A DNA stretch of 64,000 nt from Acanthacorydalis orientalis. Taxonomy: Eukaryota > Arthropoda > Insecta > Megaloptera > Corydalidae. The DNA is taken from NCBI GenBank assembly GCA_034766995.1, contig CM068323.1, forward strand, positions 17,438,016-17,502,015. Direction: 5' to 3'. The notes beneath the pieces are model-generated. The model was not told where the DNA came from. It did no database searches and was given only the letters and a program-made list of their open reading frames with translations. Below are positions 24,169 to 36,010 of the stretch, one piece after another. Positions within the stretch are counted from its first letter, which is position 1; every line of letters begins with the position of its first letter. Made by a program: the position numbers and the translations under genes.

Positions 24169-24324
24169 ATGCTCAGAAATAAATCACGGACCACATTAGC
24201 ACTGACATGTTTTTTTCTTTGTGGAAACACTTTCTACAATCGAGATAAATATAACTTCTCTCACGAAACCAGTTATGCAGAGGGTCAGCAAACTTTTTTT
24301 TCATATTCCCAGAAAAATGTCTAA
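24169..24324 (+). CDS. hypothetical small secreted peptide ORF, 51 aa
   Basis: Not recognised. ATG at 24169-24171 in context CATAATGC, stop TAA at 24322-24324. Residues 1-8 are polar and basic (MLRNKSRT). Residues about 9-19 (TLALTCFFLCG) are hydrophobic with small residues just after, a signal-peptide arrangement. The rest is polar and aromatic, with one NFS glycosylation sequon (NRDKYNFSHETSYAEGQQ). No promoter element or splice site stands out. It could be a chance frame. Confidence 0.2.
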   Translation: MLRNKSRTTLALTCFFLCGNTFYNRDKYNFSHETSYAEGQQTFFSYSQKNV

Positions 24325-24811
24325 TGTGTTGTTATGTTTTTGTCACATTTTTTTAAGAAGCGATGTTTGTATACAAATGTTTTGTTTATAATAAACAGAT
24401 AAGAGTTTTAAGCTTATACGAAAAGAGAGAAAAAGCTCTGAATAGTATTAGTTCGAAACAGTTCCCTCATATATTTTATACTCACGGATATATAACAATT
24501 ATAATGTTTTAATATATTTTATTATAAAGCGAAATTAAACTTCAATCATTTCATGTCAATTTTGTAAATTAAAATATTCATCGTAAACCCAAACAATACA
24601 AATTCAAAAACGATGTTGATTAAAATACTGATCCCGAATTTCAATATTTATTGAAATATTCATTTTGATTTTTGATAATGCAAACACAACAATTGTGAAT
24701 ATTCCGAGAAAGGAAAACAATATTTAACGATACCATTTTTAGCATTGTATTGATTTGTTGAAATGAGTTTCACGTTTATATGTACTTCCATAGGTAGCTT
24801 TACATTTGTAA

Positions 24812-24850
<39 letters not shown>

Positions 24851-25060
24851 ACACATTTTGAATACAGTTGTAATATGTATTAATCTTTTTCTTAAAACCA
24901 ACTACTTTACTCGGATGAAAAATAATAGTATCTTTGTAAAATGGATTTTCTTGCAACATCGATGACAAAAATATTATTTGCATTAAATGTAGTAAAAAGT
25001 AAAAAATGTAGTAAAATTTTCCAATGATTGGAATTTTATACAGATTATAAATAAATATTT
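24325..25060. other. AT-rich spacer
   Basis: No gene seen. Contains a TA microsatellite. Confidence 0.6.
24814..24846. repeat. (AT)n microsatellite
   Basis: About 16 AT units. Confidence 0.95.
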
Positions 25061-25288
25061 TTAACCCTTTGCTCTTACAAATCTAGGCAATTAAATGCAT
25101 TCTACTCTTACGGTCAGTGTCATTGACCACATTTTATCATTTACAAATAAAAGATTTGATAAACGTTCGTCCATCAATGTCATTGGGTGTTTATACTTTT
25201 CTATATTTATCATACTTTTATCCTAATTCGTAATATACAAACTTATGATGTGCTGTATAGCCTAATTTCTTGGAATGCAAAAGATTAA
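25061..25288. mobile_element. TTAA-bounded MITE, piggyBac-like ends
   Basis: The left end reads TTAA-CCCTTTGC. The right end, on the complementary strand, reads TTAA-TCTTTTGC, so the outermost 12 bases match at 10 positions and are bounded by TTAA on both sides. An AGGC block further in (left about 25085-25089, right about 25257-25261) is also shared. TTAA target duplication with CCCTTTGC-like termini is the known signature of piggyBac-superfamily elements and their non-autonomous derivatives. Near the left end GGTCAGTG-T-CATTGACC is a subterminal palindrome, and GTCATTG recurs at about 25180. At 228 bp it has no transposase frame, so it would be a decayed MITE. The inner part of the terminal repeats is poorly matched, so the call is probable rather than certain. 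Confidence 0.5.
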
Positions 25289-26247
25289 AATATATGAAAT
25301 AGTTATTTGAGAAATTGCGTGATGATTATCAATAGATTTTTTTACCTTGAAGAAAATGGAAATAAGAAAAATAAACACTGAATTATAACATTAAAATATT
25401 TTTTAATATATACTGTTTGCTTCTTATAATGATAGTTAAATTTCAGTTGTAATAATATTTTATTATTTGATAATCAATTAAAAATAATTCTCACTGTTGG
25501 TTAATTGTATTAATTTTTTTAAAAAATATCTATGTTAATTCATTTTTTATGTCTCTGAAAAAACATGTTTGTTATAAAATTAAACTTTTAGATATATTTA
25601 GAATGTTTGTAATGCCGAATAGTTTAACTGTTATGTCAAGTACCTTAGAATATTTTTAATAATAAAATGAATCAAATCGATAAGCTAAAAGCTTTTAATC
25701 GAATGAAACGAGAAAATTTCAGTAAAAGAGTAATATGTTTATTAATTATGATTAAAGTACATTAAGAGAAAATGTTTCGAGTTAAGATTCTAAGAAACAA
25801 TAAATAGATTGGTTAGTTTCAAGCATGTGAACAGAAAAATACGCAACAGCTCATAATCTATCTATACAAAACTTTTCGAGTACTATGAAGATTATTTGCG
25901 ACGATGTAGAACGTTCGTGACTAATTCCGACGTTGTTACAAAGAGTTTTATAACATCGGTATAGAGTCTGATTCAATGTTAGAAAAAGTGTATGGTAGTG
26001 AACTGAAACTTTTGTAAACGATAATAAGTTCATTTCTATAAAATTCGTTCTTTATTGAAAAAGAATCAATTTTTAAAACATGTGCATGTTTTGTATCATG
26101 CATAAGCATATGTTTAACATTATGTATATTTTAATAAAGATTTTTAAGACTTTTAATAGATTTTAAATAATAAAAAGAACTAAAAATATTACAAAAAAAT
26201 ATTAAATGGAAACTAAATATAAATAAATATTTTTTTACTAGATTCGA

Positions 26248-26248
<1 letters not shown>

Positions 26249-26296
<48 letters not shown>
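26249..26296. repeat. (TA)n microsatellite
   Basis: About 23 TA units. Confidence 0.96.
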
Positions 26297-26301
<5 letters not shown>

Positions 26302-27542
26302 TTAAATAAATGCAAAATATTCAAGTTTTATTGATAGAAAGAGAAATATTTCGATTTTTCATTCGAAACAAATTATTGAAATGGAAAAGAATGAACCTGG
26401 TCTACTAGTCAAAGTTGTTGTCAACATTTTTTATTTATAGATTTTATAAATGTTCCTCTATTTTATAGATATTTACAACTAAGTAATAAAACTATGAATA
26501 TCAATAAAACGTAACGGGCAATTTGATTTTTCCAATTGAATGATTTACCCAACGTATGGAAAATTAGTAGTTAAATTGTCAACTTCAAAGGTTTCAATGC
26601 TACGTAAATTCATTGACTAAACATTTCTCTACACTTGATTTTTTTATTGGAATAAAAATTGTAGAATGTTGATATACACTCGTATTGTTCATTCGAATAT
26701 CTATTGCAGTTACGTTATTAACAATCTGATTTAACTAGACAATTATATACTAGTATATGAATTCTGTTTGTTCCATTCCGTTGATTTTCATTCCACCATT
26801 TAATGAATTTCCAAGTTTGTATGAATTTAATCTTGAATTAATGTACTAAAACGCACAATTCAAACAGCAAAGATATCAGACTTTATTTCAACGGATATTT
26901 ATGTACAATAAATAATCATCGTACTATAAAAAAATTAATCGTTAATGAATATAAATTTCAGTTGGACAAACACATCTATGTCTTTTGTCACGAATAAGAA
27001 TTTTCTGTTCATATCGTAATTCGTACAACACATGATAGTTCCGTACAAATAACTATACAAGAGAAAATATCTAAACATGGAATCATTATATTTATTCACC
27101 TGAGTACACTAAATCGTCATAAACGGGCAACGAGATCATAATGCACTGCATACATATGACGTTAACATGTATCGAATCATATAGACGAGTGCATTAGTAA
27201 AGTTAATTTCATTTTACTACAATTCGAATAACAAAATCTCGAAACTATTTGGAACTGGAACGAGATAGATGTTTTATTAGCTTTATACATCATAAAAAAA
27301 ATCACTGGATTTCTATACTAGTATGAGTGTTGCAGTTTATTTGATGTTGTGGATAGTTAGTGCGGAAATTTGTATGTTACTTTATAATCAGATTATAAAT
27401 CTAATACCATAAAGTAATAAAGACATATTTTTCTAACACAGCACCATTATGGTAATTCTATCCTATAAAAGTTTTCAGTTTATTTTCAATATTACACCAA
27501 AATTTAGCATTGTGGAAAATGTTACTTTTATGTAACATTTCA

Positions 27543-27545
<3 letters not shown>

Positions 27546-27589
<44 letters not shown>
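27546..27589. repeat. (TA)n microsatellite
   Basis: About 22 TA units. Confidence 0.96.
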
Positions 27590-27593
<4 letters not shown>

Positions 27594-28195
27594 CATCTTC
27601 TTATCTTCTTTAAGAAAACAATTCATTGTTTAGTATAAAATATGTTTCAACCTCAACGGTGTTATAACAAATAAAAATAAAGCTCAAGTGTAGATTTAAT
27701 GTTTCTACATTTCTTTCTTAAAACATATTTTATACGAAATACATTTTTGTGAAATAAAATTGTATTTTAATTTTTGATATTTCATATAACCGAATATGTT
27801 GAAGATTTTTTTGTATATAAACATGATTGGTTAGAAAAAATAATAGCTATAATTATATTTTTTAGGCAATCAATTAAACATACAGTTAAAAAATGTAGAA
27901 TTATATAATTATATACTTAATATTTCAAAAATTTTACTTGCTTCTTAGCTTTCTCTTCTAATTCTATTTCAAATATTTATTTTGTTTAAATAAAAAATCT
28001 GTATTATATATTTTAAAGATGTCTTTGTCTTTATTAGTGAATAATTTAAAAAGTCAGGTTACTGTATTTTCTATAAGTATTAAGAAAGAATATTAATGAC
28101 ACTTAGATGCATTTTGGTACACTTTCTGTTAAAATTTATGATAAAAAATCAATATATAGATGTAGTAAATGAATATATTTCCATTAATAAATTTG

Positions 28196-28228
28196 TAATT
28201 GATTTTCAGTCAGAACGAAAATCAATTA
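28196..28228. repeat. perfect 12-bp hairpin
   Basis: TAATTGATTTTC at 28196-28207 is followed, after a 9-base loop (AGTCAGAAC), by its exact reverse complement at 28217-28228. No poly-T tail or gene context gives it a role. Confidence 0.8.
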
Positions 28229-28326
28229 ATCGTTCATTAGTTTTATATTCCTTTTTACTCCTGAGAATTAATATATTTGTATTTATAAAATGATGAAATT
28301 AGATTCTCATGCTTTAGATTTGATTC

Positions 28327-28389
28327 AAATTAAATATTAAATGATTTAATTTCATTGAAATTAAATATTAAAATGATTTAATTTCATTA
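28327..28389. repeat. tandem duplication of a 31-32 bp unit
   Basis: AAATTAAATATTAA-ATGATTT and following is repeated immediately, with a one-base insertion. Two copies only. Confidence 0.85.
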
Positions 28390-29506
28390 AAATGTCCTCT
28401 TTATGCTCGAGAATTGAAATAGGTTAATATTGTGATTGCATGTATAATTACTTAAATTGGTTGGGATTGTATTACAGTTTAATTTTTTGTAAATGAGAGA
28501 ATAATAAGGCTTTTCTGTCAAAAACGGTATATTAAGTTAATTATTTTAAACCGGAATTGTTTGTTGTTTCTAAATAAATGCGAGAAATGAAAAAAGTAAT
28601 ACTTATTTTAAAATCAATATGAACTATGCTACATTTTCGTTATATTGTATTGTTCTATAATTCAAAGAAGTGATAGATAAAATGGCCAACGTATAACCAC
28701 TTTATAACTCTATTTACTTTACGACTTTATTAAGCTTTTCCGCTGCACTAAACTTGCGGTTGTAAACTTTCAACGTATAATAATATCACTACGAAAACTG
28801 CACATACGATAATGGTATATGCGTGAGTTTTATTTTCGTAACTTTCGCATATCACATGAATTTATAAATTAATAAGAAGTTCATAAAAGTCACCAGCCTG
28901 TGAAAAGTATTCTAACTTCCTCATAATATGTTCTTTTATGGCTTGTGTTAAAGTTAATATGTTTTCGCTCTATAACGAAAAATGAACAAAAGTCGGATAT
29001 TTCAAACTGAACTTCGATTTATTGAAATTGTCTGATTTATTTAAAATATAATTTCAAAAAAAATCTATTTTAATGTATATATGTAGATGTGTTAATTTTA
29101 ATATCATAGAATAATCTGATAATATATCTTGATTCATATTTGTATTTGTAAACTATTTAATTAGTAAAAAAATTTGAGTAATATGAAATAAAAATAATAT
29201 TTCTTTTTAAATTCATATCATATTAATAAACAACATCATATCAAAAAATAAATATGATATAACCTGTATATTTTTTATATGTATTTATATAAAATTATAA
29301 TAAGTTGTTTTTTTATTAATTATACTGTTTTTTTTTAAATAGTTAAACGTTTATATAACCGACTTTATTTAATCAAATAAAAAAATATTTATGAATTTCA
29401 TAGTTATTAAATATTATATTTCGTGAATATAATATTCATATTTTTAAATAGATTATTATTGTTATTATACATTTGATAAACATTCAGTTTTAAATATAAT
29501 ATTTCA

Positions 29507-29539
29507 GTTCTATATAATATTATTTATATTATATAGAAC
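29507..29539. repeat. perfect 14-bp hairpin
   Basis: GTTCTATATAATAT and its exact reverse complement flank a 5-base TATTT loop. It is AT-rich, so weakly stable, and no context suggests a function. Confidence 0.8.
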
Positions 29540-30496
29540 TAATACGAGATATATAATATTGTTATAAAAAAGCAGTATAAAATGTAATTGAAAACAAAAC
29601 GATATAAACACAAACCACTGTGTAGTTTTTTAATAAATGAACGAAGTACAAAACAGTATAAATATATTTTTATGGTGGTGAGTTTTTAGGTTTTTTTTTG
29701 ATACAAAATTGTTATGAAAAATATAAGTTATACCTACAAAATTTATATATTCTACCTGAAAATCGGTTGATTTAAAAGACGCTTTAGTAAACTATCCTTA
29801 ATCGTCTCAGCATAATTGAAGTTGTGTGGAAAGTTAGACACTAATATAATTTACAACTTTAAATACCGACACAACAATATCATATAACTCATTATGTTTA
29901 ATTAAGACGTGTACATCCAATACCATATGTGCAACGAATTGTGATGAAACGACTTTAATATCGAAAAGATCATTACAAACACCTGCGTCCAACATACCTG
30001 CACTGTATTATAACCAATGAAAATCATGTCTGAGTACCACTCGAAACTTTGCATTAGCCAATGTTTAACCACTCGCAACAATCTAAAGTGTTATTCGAGA
30101 TCAATAATAACTGGTAACTTTAACGTCAGTATAAGTCGAAACATGTATAATGTTTATGAACAATTTCAGTGTTGGCAATAGCGGTTTTATGATCAATGCT
30201 TCACAATGTTTCGTATTATATCGAGACATTTGGGAACGCTCGATAAAAATATATTGTAGCTGAAAACAATAACGTGCGCCGTATAATATTGCGTATGGGA
30301 ATAATGTTTATCTTTGATCGACATCAGAAATTGTGTTATTGTCTATTAAACAAAATATTTGTTCCTAATGTATATACAGTCATTGTTAAATATGTATTTT
30401 CGAAACCTATTCAAACACATACGCTTTATTGACATAAATTGCTTTTATTTCAATAAATCATTAAATATATTTCCATATACTTTCATATACAAATTT

Positions 30497-30523
30497 GTAT
30501 ATATATATATATATATATATACA
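30497..30523. repeat. (TA)n microsatellite
   Basis: About 13 TA units. Confidence 0.94.
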
Positions 30524-31159
30524 TAAACAAACTGTTTCAGAAACTTCGTTTAATATGTTGGTAGGGATTCTCAATCTATAGTCCACAAACAATACGTCGG
30601 TTTACCACCAACTCAAAGTGTTAAGTGCTTTAGCCTGTTTTAGAAGGTCTAAACGTGTTCAGTATTCTTCTCGAGAACAATAATAATGTATTCAAATTGA
30701 CATTACATAACCATGCAAATTAAATTCTCCACAAAATGCAAACAGATCAGTTATAACAAAGTGGATTTATATCATACAATTACTTGTTTCAAATTTATAT
30801 TCATTGTCAGTTAAGTACTTGAAAACAGTTCTTTGATTAATATATAAGAAAGTGATTTTTTCAAAACAAGATCAGCATTATTTATGTTTCGTGTAGTTTT
30901 AATTAATATATTTAATTGATGTGCGATTTCAAATTATTCCAATATCAAACAATACTCATATGTTCTCTTATAAGATCTTATGATGTACTATCAGAATAAT
31001 GTAAGAAGTGATAAAATTAATATAAATAATACTTAATAGATGTTCATTTTAAATCACAATAATAACGGTACTTCATCTTGAAAATATTAAAAACAATCAA
31101 AATAACAAGATTTCTTTATAATTTTATTAAATCTGTTACTCGGAAAAACGTATTAAGGA

Positions 31160-31560
31160 TAATAAATGTGTATTCAAGTGACAAGACAGAGAAAATTCGG
31201 TGCAAAAACAAAGCGAAGTAATAAACAGGAACAAAAAACACAGGTGGGACTGTGTCCGTAGAAGGTGAAGGCGGTACGCGTCACGTGATTTATATTCGTA
31301 ACTGGGTTACAACAAGGCAGTTCTAGCCGCGCTTATACCGGTGCAGTGAATTTTTAATTAACTCTAAGGTAATTTTCAACTGACATCATTCCAGATCTTA
31401 TGATGTAATAAGAAAAAACATTCGCACTAGTTCTTTTCATAAGCCGTAACAATAGTACCGTTGAATTTCCCTACGTGCAACTATCACGTTTCTAAAATAT
31501 TTTCAATTTTTCAGCAACCGGGACGCAGTTAAATATCCCGTGTGAGTTACAATAGCAATT
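31160..31560. other. GC-richer islet with CACGTG E-box
   Basis: GGCGGTACGCGTCACGTGATTT at about 31270-31290 holds a CACGTG E-box next to ACGCGT. Further on is GCCGCGCTTATACCGGTGCAG. A CTAAG|GTAATT near 31368 resembles a plus-strand donor, but no upstream coding frame exists. Candidate enhancer, promoter or non-coding leader exon. Confidence 0.3.
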
Positions 31561-32018
31561 TAACCTGAAATATTAAAATGATAACGTTCTCTTTTTAATT
31601 TTCTCTTTTTTGTTGATTGATCGCACTTAAAATATGCTTGTGTTTTTACGCTCTTGATTTTAATAAAACTGCAGCGTTGATAAATCATACTTTCGAATTA
31701 ATTATTCCATTTAGAAACGTTTTTTCCGTGTTTTCGTTCTCGATATTTTTCACTAAACAATAGAAATTGATCCACGAAATAAAACGAAGGAAGTGAATAC
31801 TTTTGATTTTACAATTCAATACAAGCTTACATAACATTTTTAATTTGTACACATTTATAAACTCGACGAAAATTTCGTATTTATTCCTATACAAAACTTG
31901 AAAATCCAATTATACTTATAAAAGAAAATGTTCCATTTCATACACCTCTTGTTTTGGTATTATACTAAATTAGTCTTTTTCAGCTTAATTACGTTACACA
32001 AATATAAATACACATGTA

Positions 32019-32019
<1 letters not shown>

Positions 32020-32067
<48 letters not shown>

Positions 32068-32097
32068 TATGTATATATAAAAATATGTATATATATG
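32020..32097. repeat. interrupted (TA)n microsatellite
   Basis: About 78 bp of TA units with AAATATATG and AAAATATG interruptions. Confidence 0.95.
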
Positions 32098-32211
32098 GGT
32101 GTATGTGTATAATAAAGTAAACCAATTATTGAAATCATCAATATTAAAACGAATTTTCATTAACAGCAGAGAAATTTTAATATTCAAATTATAGAACATT
32201 CTGTTACCAGA

Positions 32212-32213
<2 letters not shown>

Positions 32214-32262
<49 letters not shown>
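32214..32262. repeat. (TA)n microsatellite
   Basis: About 24 uninterrupted units. Confidence 0.96.
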
Positions 32263-32263
<1 letters not shown>

Positions 32264-32539
32264 GTCGCTCAATTGATAAACAAAAATTTATTAAAATATA
32301 TTCTAAAGAAAGAATATTCTATTTAACTGCACTTTGCTAAAAAATAATATTTTTATTAATAATCCTTTACATTTGATTCGTAATTATTATCATAAACAGA
32401 TATCTAAATAATATATAGTAGAAATAAAAAATAGTAGAACAAAAACATATTGTTAAATGAAGTGCAAATTACCCTTCTTTTAATTTTTTAAAATATATCT
32501 TCTATAAAATCTTTTCTGATATCAGTATTTTTTTTAAAG

Positions 32540-32565
32540 TTTATATATATAATATATTGATATAC

Positions 32566-32616
<51 letters not shown>

Positions 32617-32618
32617 AA
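32540..32618. repeat. (TA)n microsatellite
   Basis: An imperfect leading part (TATAATATATTGATATACG) then about 25 TA units. Confidence 0.95.
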
Positions 32619-32859
32619 TTATAAGAAATGAAATATGGTGTTGATATTAAATTAAAAATGTTAGTTAAAGTATGAAATAAAATCAGCATGCAGTCGGCAT
32701 GTGCTGTGCAATTTTATAAAAAAACACATATGTGTACACTCTTCAATAATGTTTTAATTTAAATTGAACACGTGCTGTACGTGAAAAAATATCTCCCCGA
32801 CATCAATTACATCCAATAAAAACATTAAAAATCAATAGGAGATAAAACCAATATACACT

Positions 32860-33345
32860 TCATTTCGGGACGCGTACAGGAAAATTAAGATTTGCGAAAA
32901 AACACAGCAAACAAACACAATCAACCGCCGTTAAGTTTCCTTCGTACAACTTTCCACGTAAACTAGGCTCGTCGACTGCACCGATCCCCGTACCGTACCG
33001 CCGTAACACCATCTCATCCACATTTTCAACGCCACGCTGCCTCCCCTAACTGCACCGCCGACGGCCAACCGGCCACCACCTAGCCGTGCCGTTTGCCTGT
33101 TTTTATAACATACAGTCGTTGATCCGGCCGGAAGAGTCGGCAAGCTTCCTTAGATCCGAGCAATATCTCGCTGCTTTAGCTTGGGTGTTCGCGCTGGGAT
33201 CAATGTGTTGTTTATCCCCAGGGAGCTCATAAAAGTGATCCAATCATCTCCCCTATCGCCACGGACTCCAGCCCGCCGAGACGCTCGCCAGAGTCCACTG
33301 CTATCGAAAAGATAGCAGCGTGAATTCGTAGGAGTGGAATTCTTC
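32860..33345. promoter_or_regulatory. GC-rich islet, candidate minus-strand promoter and structured leader
   Basis: One of the two most GC-rich islets (ACCGCCGACGGCCAACCGGCC). The minus strand has TATAAAAA at about 33103-33096, followed by GC-rich sequence and an ATG at 33020-33018 in a GAAAATG context. That ATG opens only a 30-codon frame (MWMRWCYGGTVRG and following, ending near 32931), so this could be an upstream ORF or a leader. The plus-strand half (33150-33320) is rich in inverted repeats, described separately. The longer 70-71-codon minus-strand frame through the islet is explained by its composition. No product recognised. Confidence 0.35.
33270..33318. repeat. nested GC-rich hairpins
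   Basis: CTGCTATC-GAAAA-GATAGCAG (33298-33318) is a perfect 8-bp stem on a 5-base loop. Just before it, GGACTC and GAGTCC (about 33264 and 33291) pair around 22 bases. Together with GATCC/GGATC around 33155-33200, the islet could fold extensively. No known RNA family was recognised. Confidence 0.6.
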
Positions 33346-33886
33346 TGTATGTGACTTTTTTTCGATAGAGAGAATCGTTAAATTTGAAGTACTTAAATGA
33401 TTTATGTACACGTTTGAAAAAAACATACATACGGTATGTGCGGTTTTTGCTAAATGTAATACGTATCACTGACGGTAAATAATATAGGAGAATTTAATAA
33501 TTAATATCAGAGACTCTTTTTTGCTTTCAAGAAACATATAAGATCAATATTAGATACATTAATCTGGTTCCACTCTAAACAGTTTTTAATTTTTCTATTA
33601 AACATTTTCAAATATAATAAATGCATAGAGAATTTATAAATTTCTTATATGAAGTTCTTTTAAAGGAACAATTTTTTCTTGGTAAAAAATAATTAAAAAA
33701 AACTCAACAATAAATTATATATTTGAAGTTAGTTGTGACCTCGTAAAATATTTATACCCTATAATGCTTGTATTATGCAAATATAACTTAGAAATACACG
33801 CAATTTTATATGATATCTTTTTTAAATTATTGTAATGTGACACATATTTCAAATATACGAATTTAAATAGTTTGGTATTTATAGAA

Positions 33887-33888
<2 letters not shown>

Positions 33889-33927
<39 letters not shown>
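33889..33927. repeat. (AT)n microsatellite
   Basis: About 19 units. Confidence 0.96.
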
Positions 33928-33929
<2 letters not shown>

Positions 33930-34479
33930 TAAACATTTGAAATAAAAATTTAGTAGTTTTCAACTTACAAAAATTCTTTATTTGAATATGTACGTATTGT
34001 ATAGAAAGTCTTATGATTTTTTTAAAAAAATCCAATGCTATATTTTTATATAACATGTTTTAAATTTATTTTTTTACAATAATTTATGCTTTCACAAATG
34101 ATTATCTGATTTAAAAATCTAATAATAGCAGCTATTCATATACCGCTTAAAAAAATAATAAAATTGAAACTGTCGAAATAAATAAAATGTTAGTATTATA
34201 GTTAAAATCTTAGTGGATAATAAATTAATATAGCCAAAATTTACAACTAATTTAACGATTAGGACATTGAGTGAATAACTACATGATATATTTGGTAATT
34301 AACTTGTTGGACAACATGAGTCATCTGTTCATTATAGAAGATTTATTAATTTCCGTTCTTATTTATAATATGAGACGTTATAAAGTTTGCTTTTTAAAAA
34401 AAATAAAAATTTGTAAGATGATATTTAATATTTATTCAATTCTTTTAAAACTTAATAATGTTATCAATGTTTGACTGTT

Positions 34480-34481
<2 letters not shown>

Positions 34482-34521
<40 letters not shown>
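34482..34521. repeat. (TA)n microsatellite
   Basis: About 20 units. Confidence 0.96.
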
Positions 34522-34526
<5 letters not shown>

Positions 34527-34639
34527 TATATTTAGTATACTTTTTCCTATTCAAAGAAAGCTTGAAATAAATTTATAAATTACAAGAATTCTAAAATGAA
34601 ATATTTTAATGTGGGAAAACAATTTATATTTTTATTCAA

Positions 34640-34860
34640 TACTAAGTGTAGAGATTGAATATAAAAATGAAATCACTCTCAAATACATTGGTATGTGGAT
34701 TATTTTCGGGCGATTCGAAAATATTACAATGTTCACGGGTTGTCCACTTCAGTACAACACCCCATTCGAAGATCACGTTGGATTTAGCAAGATTTTTATT
34801 AAAATTGTACTTGTCCTTTTTGCCGGTATTCAAAGTTTACTGACCGTTTTCTATTCATAA
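34640..34860. other. islet open in three frames
   Basis: Two plus-strand frames and one minus-strand frame are all open across about 190-250 bp, with moderate G+C. The plus-strand frame from the ATG near 34666 reads KSLSNTLVCGLFSGDSKIL and continues SRVVHFSTTPHSK. The minus-strand frame reads WGVVLKWTTREHCNIFES. Both look protein-like, but neither is recognised. It may be a fragment of a decayed gene or transposon, or an exon. Confidence 0.25.
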
Positions 34861-35860
34861 GATACGAAAAGAAAAATCAAATCACATTTCTACTTTCGAC
34901 AATCTTTCTCTGCGGAGAAATACTTGTAGTTGTTCGACGAACGTTATTGACATAGAAATCCGGTTCAAGGTAATGATACTAAGAAGCAGATTTGCACTTC
35001 GGATACCTACTTGTTTAAAAGATATGTTCTTTATTCATAACTATATTTATGTATAAATAGTCTGGTAAGAACGTATCTATTTATACTTGAATAAGAAATA
35101 TTTATCAGATCCATTTGAAAGAAGATATAACGACATGAATGACAGAAAAGAAATTGTATCGCTTGAAAATATTTGAATATTTTCAGAAATAAATTTTTAT
35201 GCATATACTTATTTGATATTTTTTAAAGATTTCAAGAATAAAGTACTGTACTGTTCTGTTCTAAATATTATAAATTCGTACGAATTGTGATTAAAAACAA
35301 TCAAAGTTGACATTTTCTCGAAATGAACTCGACTACTCATAACGAACAATGGAGTTCAATAATATTGAAACAGAACTGAATTATAAAAAAAACGAAATCT
35401 TATTTAAAAATTAATAAGCTGTTTTCTCATTTCATTTCCTTTTAAAAAAATCACAAACACACACTAAGTTAAATACATACATTCGAGTATCGCTTTTCAA
35501 TCTTCGATCTTACAATACATTGATCTGAACATTAAATTTGAATGCATTATTAATGTAAATATACAATAACAGTTGTATATTATATGACGATTTTATCATC
35601 GAGTTCATATCGTGTTGTATAATTTGTTGAATGATTTGAATAACGAAAATTACATCAAATTTTAAACTGTAATTAATACGGGCATCGATTTCTCGTTTTG
35701 CATATTTATTGCGCGCCCGAATAAATATCAAAACGATCATTTTTCCGATATGAATATAGATGTACGTATTTATGTGTCCAAAACATTAATACATTTTTTT
35801 TTCGAAGAAAGATATGTTGTTAAACGTAATAACACTTTTTTATCATCCAATTAATAATAC

Positions 35861-35862
35861 AT

Positions 35863-35915
<53 letters not shown>
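35861..35915. repeat. (CA)n(TA)n microsatellite
   Basis: About 11 CA units followed by about 16 TA units. Confidence 0.96.
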
Positions 35916-35919
<4 letters not shown>

Positions 35920-35969
35920 CCAATCAATAATTTAATAGAATTTCAAATAAATTAAATTATACGTTTATA

Positions 35970-36010
35970 TTATATGTATATATATATATGTATGTATGTG
36001 TATGTATATA
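35970..36010. repeat. (TA)n(TATG)n microsatellite
   Basis: A TA run passing into TATGTATGTGTATGTATA. Confidence 0.93.

Larger units (their letters stand above)
25289..31159. other. 6-kb AT-rich desert
   Basis: No supported gene. Holds microsatellites, two perfect short hairpins, one small imperfect hairpin (27139-27196, arms TAATGCACT/AGTGCATTA) and a 31-32 bp tandem duplication. Sequence around 29780-30330 is slightly less AT-rich, without frames. Confidence 0.65.
31561..32859. other. AT-rich spacer with three long TA tracts
   Basis: No supported gene. The minus-strand open stretch at 31685-31909 starts at a non-ATG codon and is probably chance. Confidence 0.6.
33346..34639. other. AT-rich spacer
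   Basis: No supported gene. Two TA microsatellites listed separately. Confidence 0.65.

Noticed and set aside
30973..31407. Exact 15-base repeat AGATCTTATGATGTA at 30973 and 31393
   Set aside because: In a 64-kb AT-rich window a few exact 15-mers are expected by chance, and the flanks do not match.
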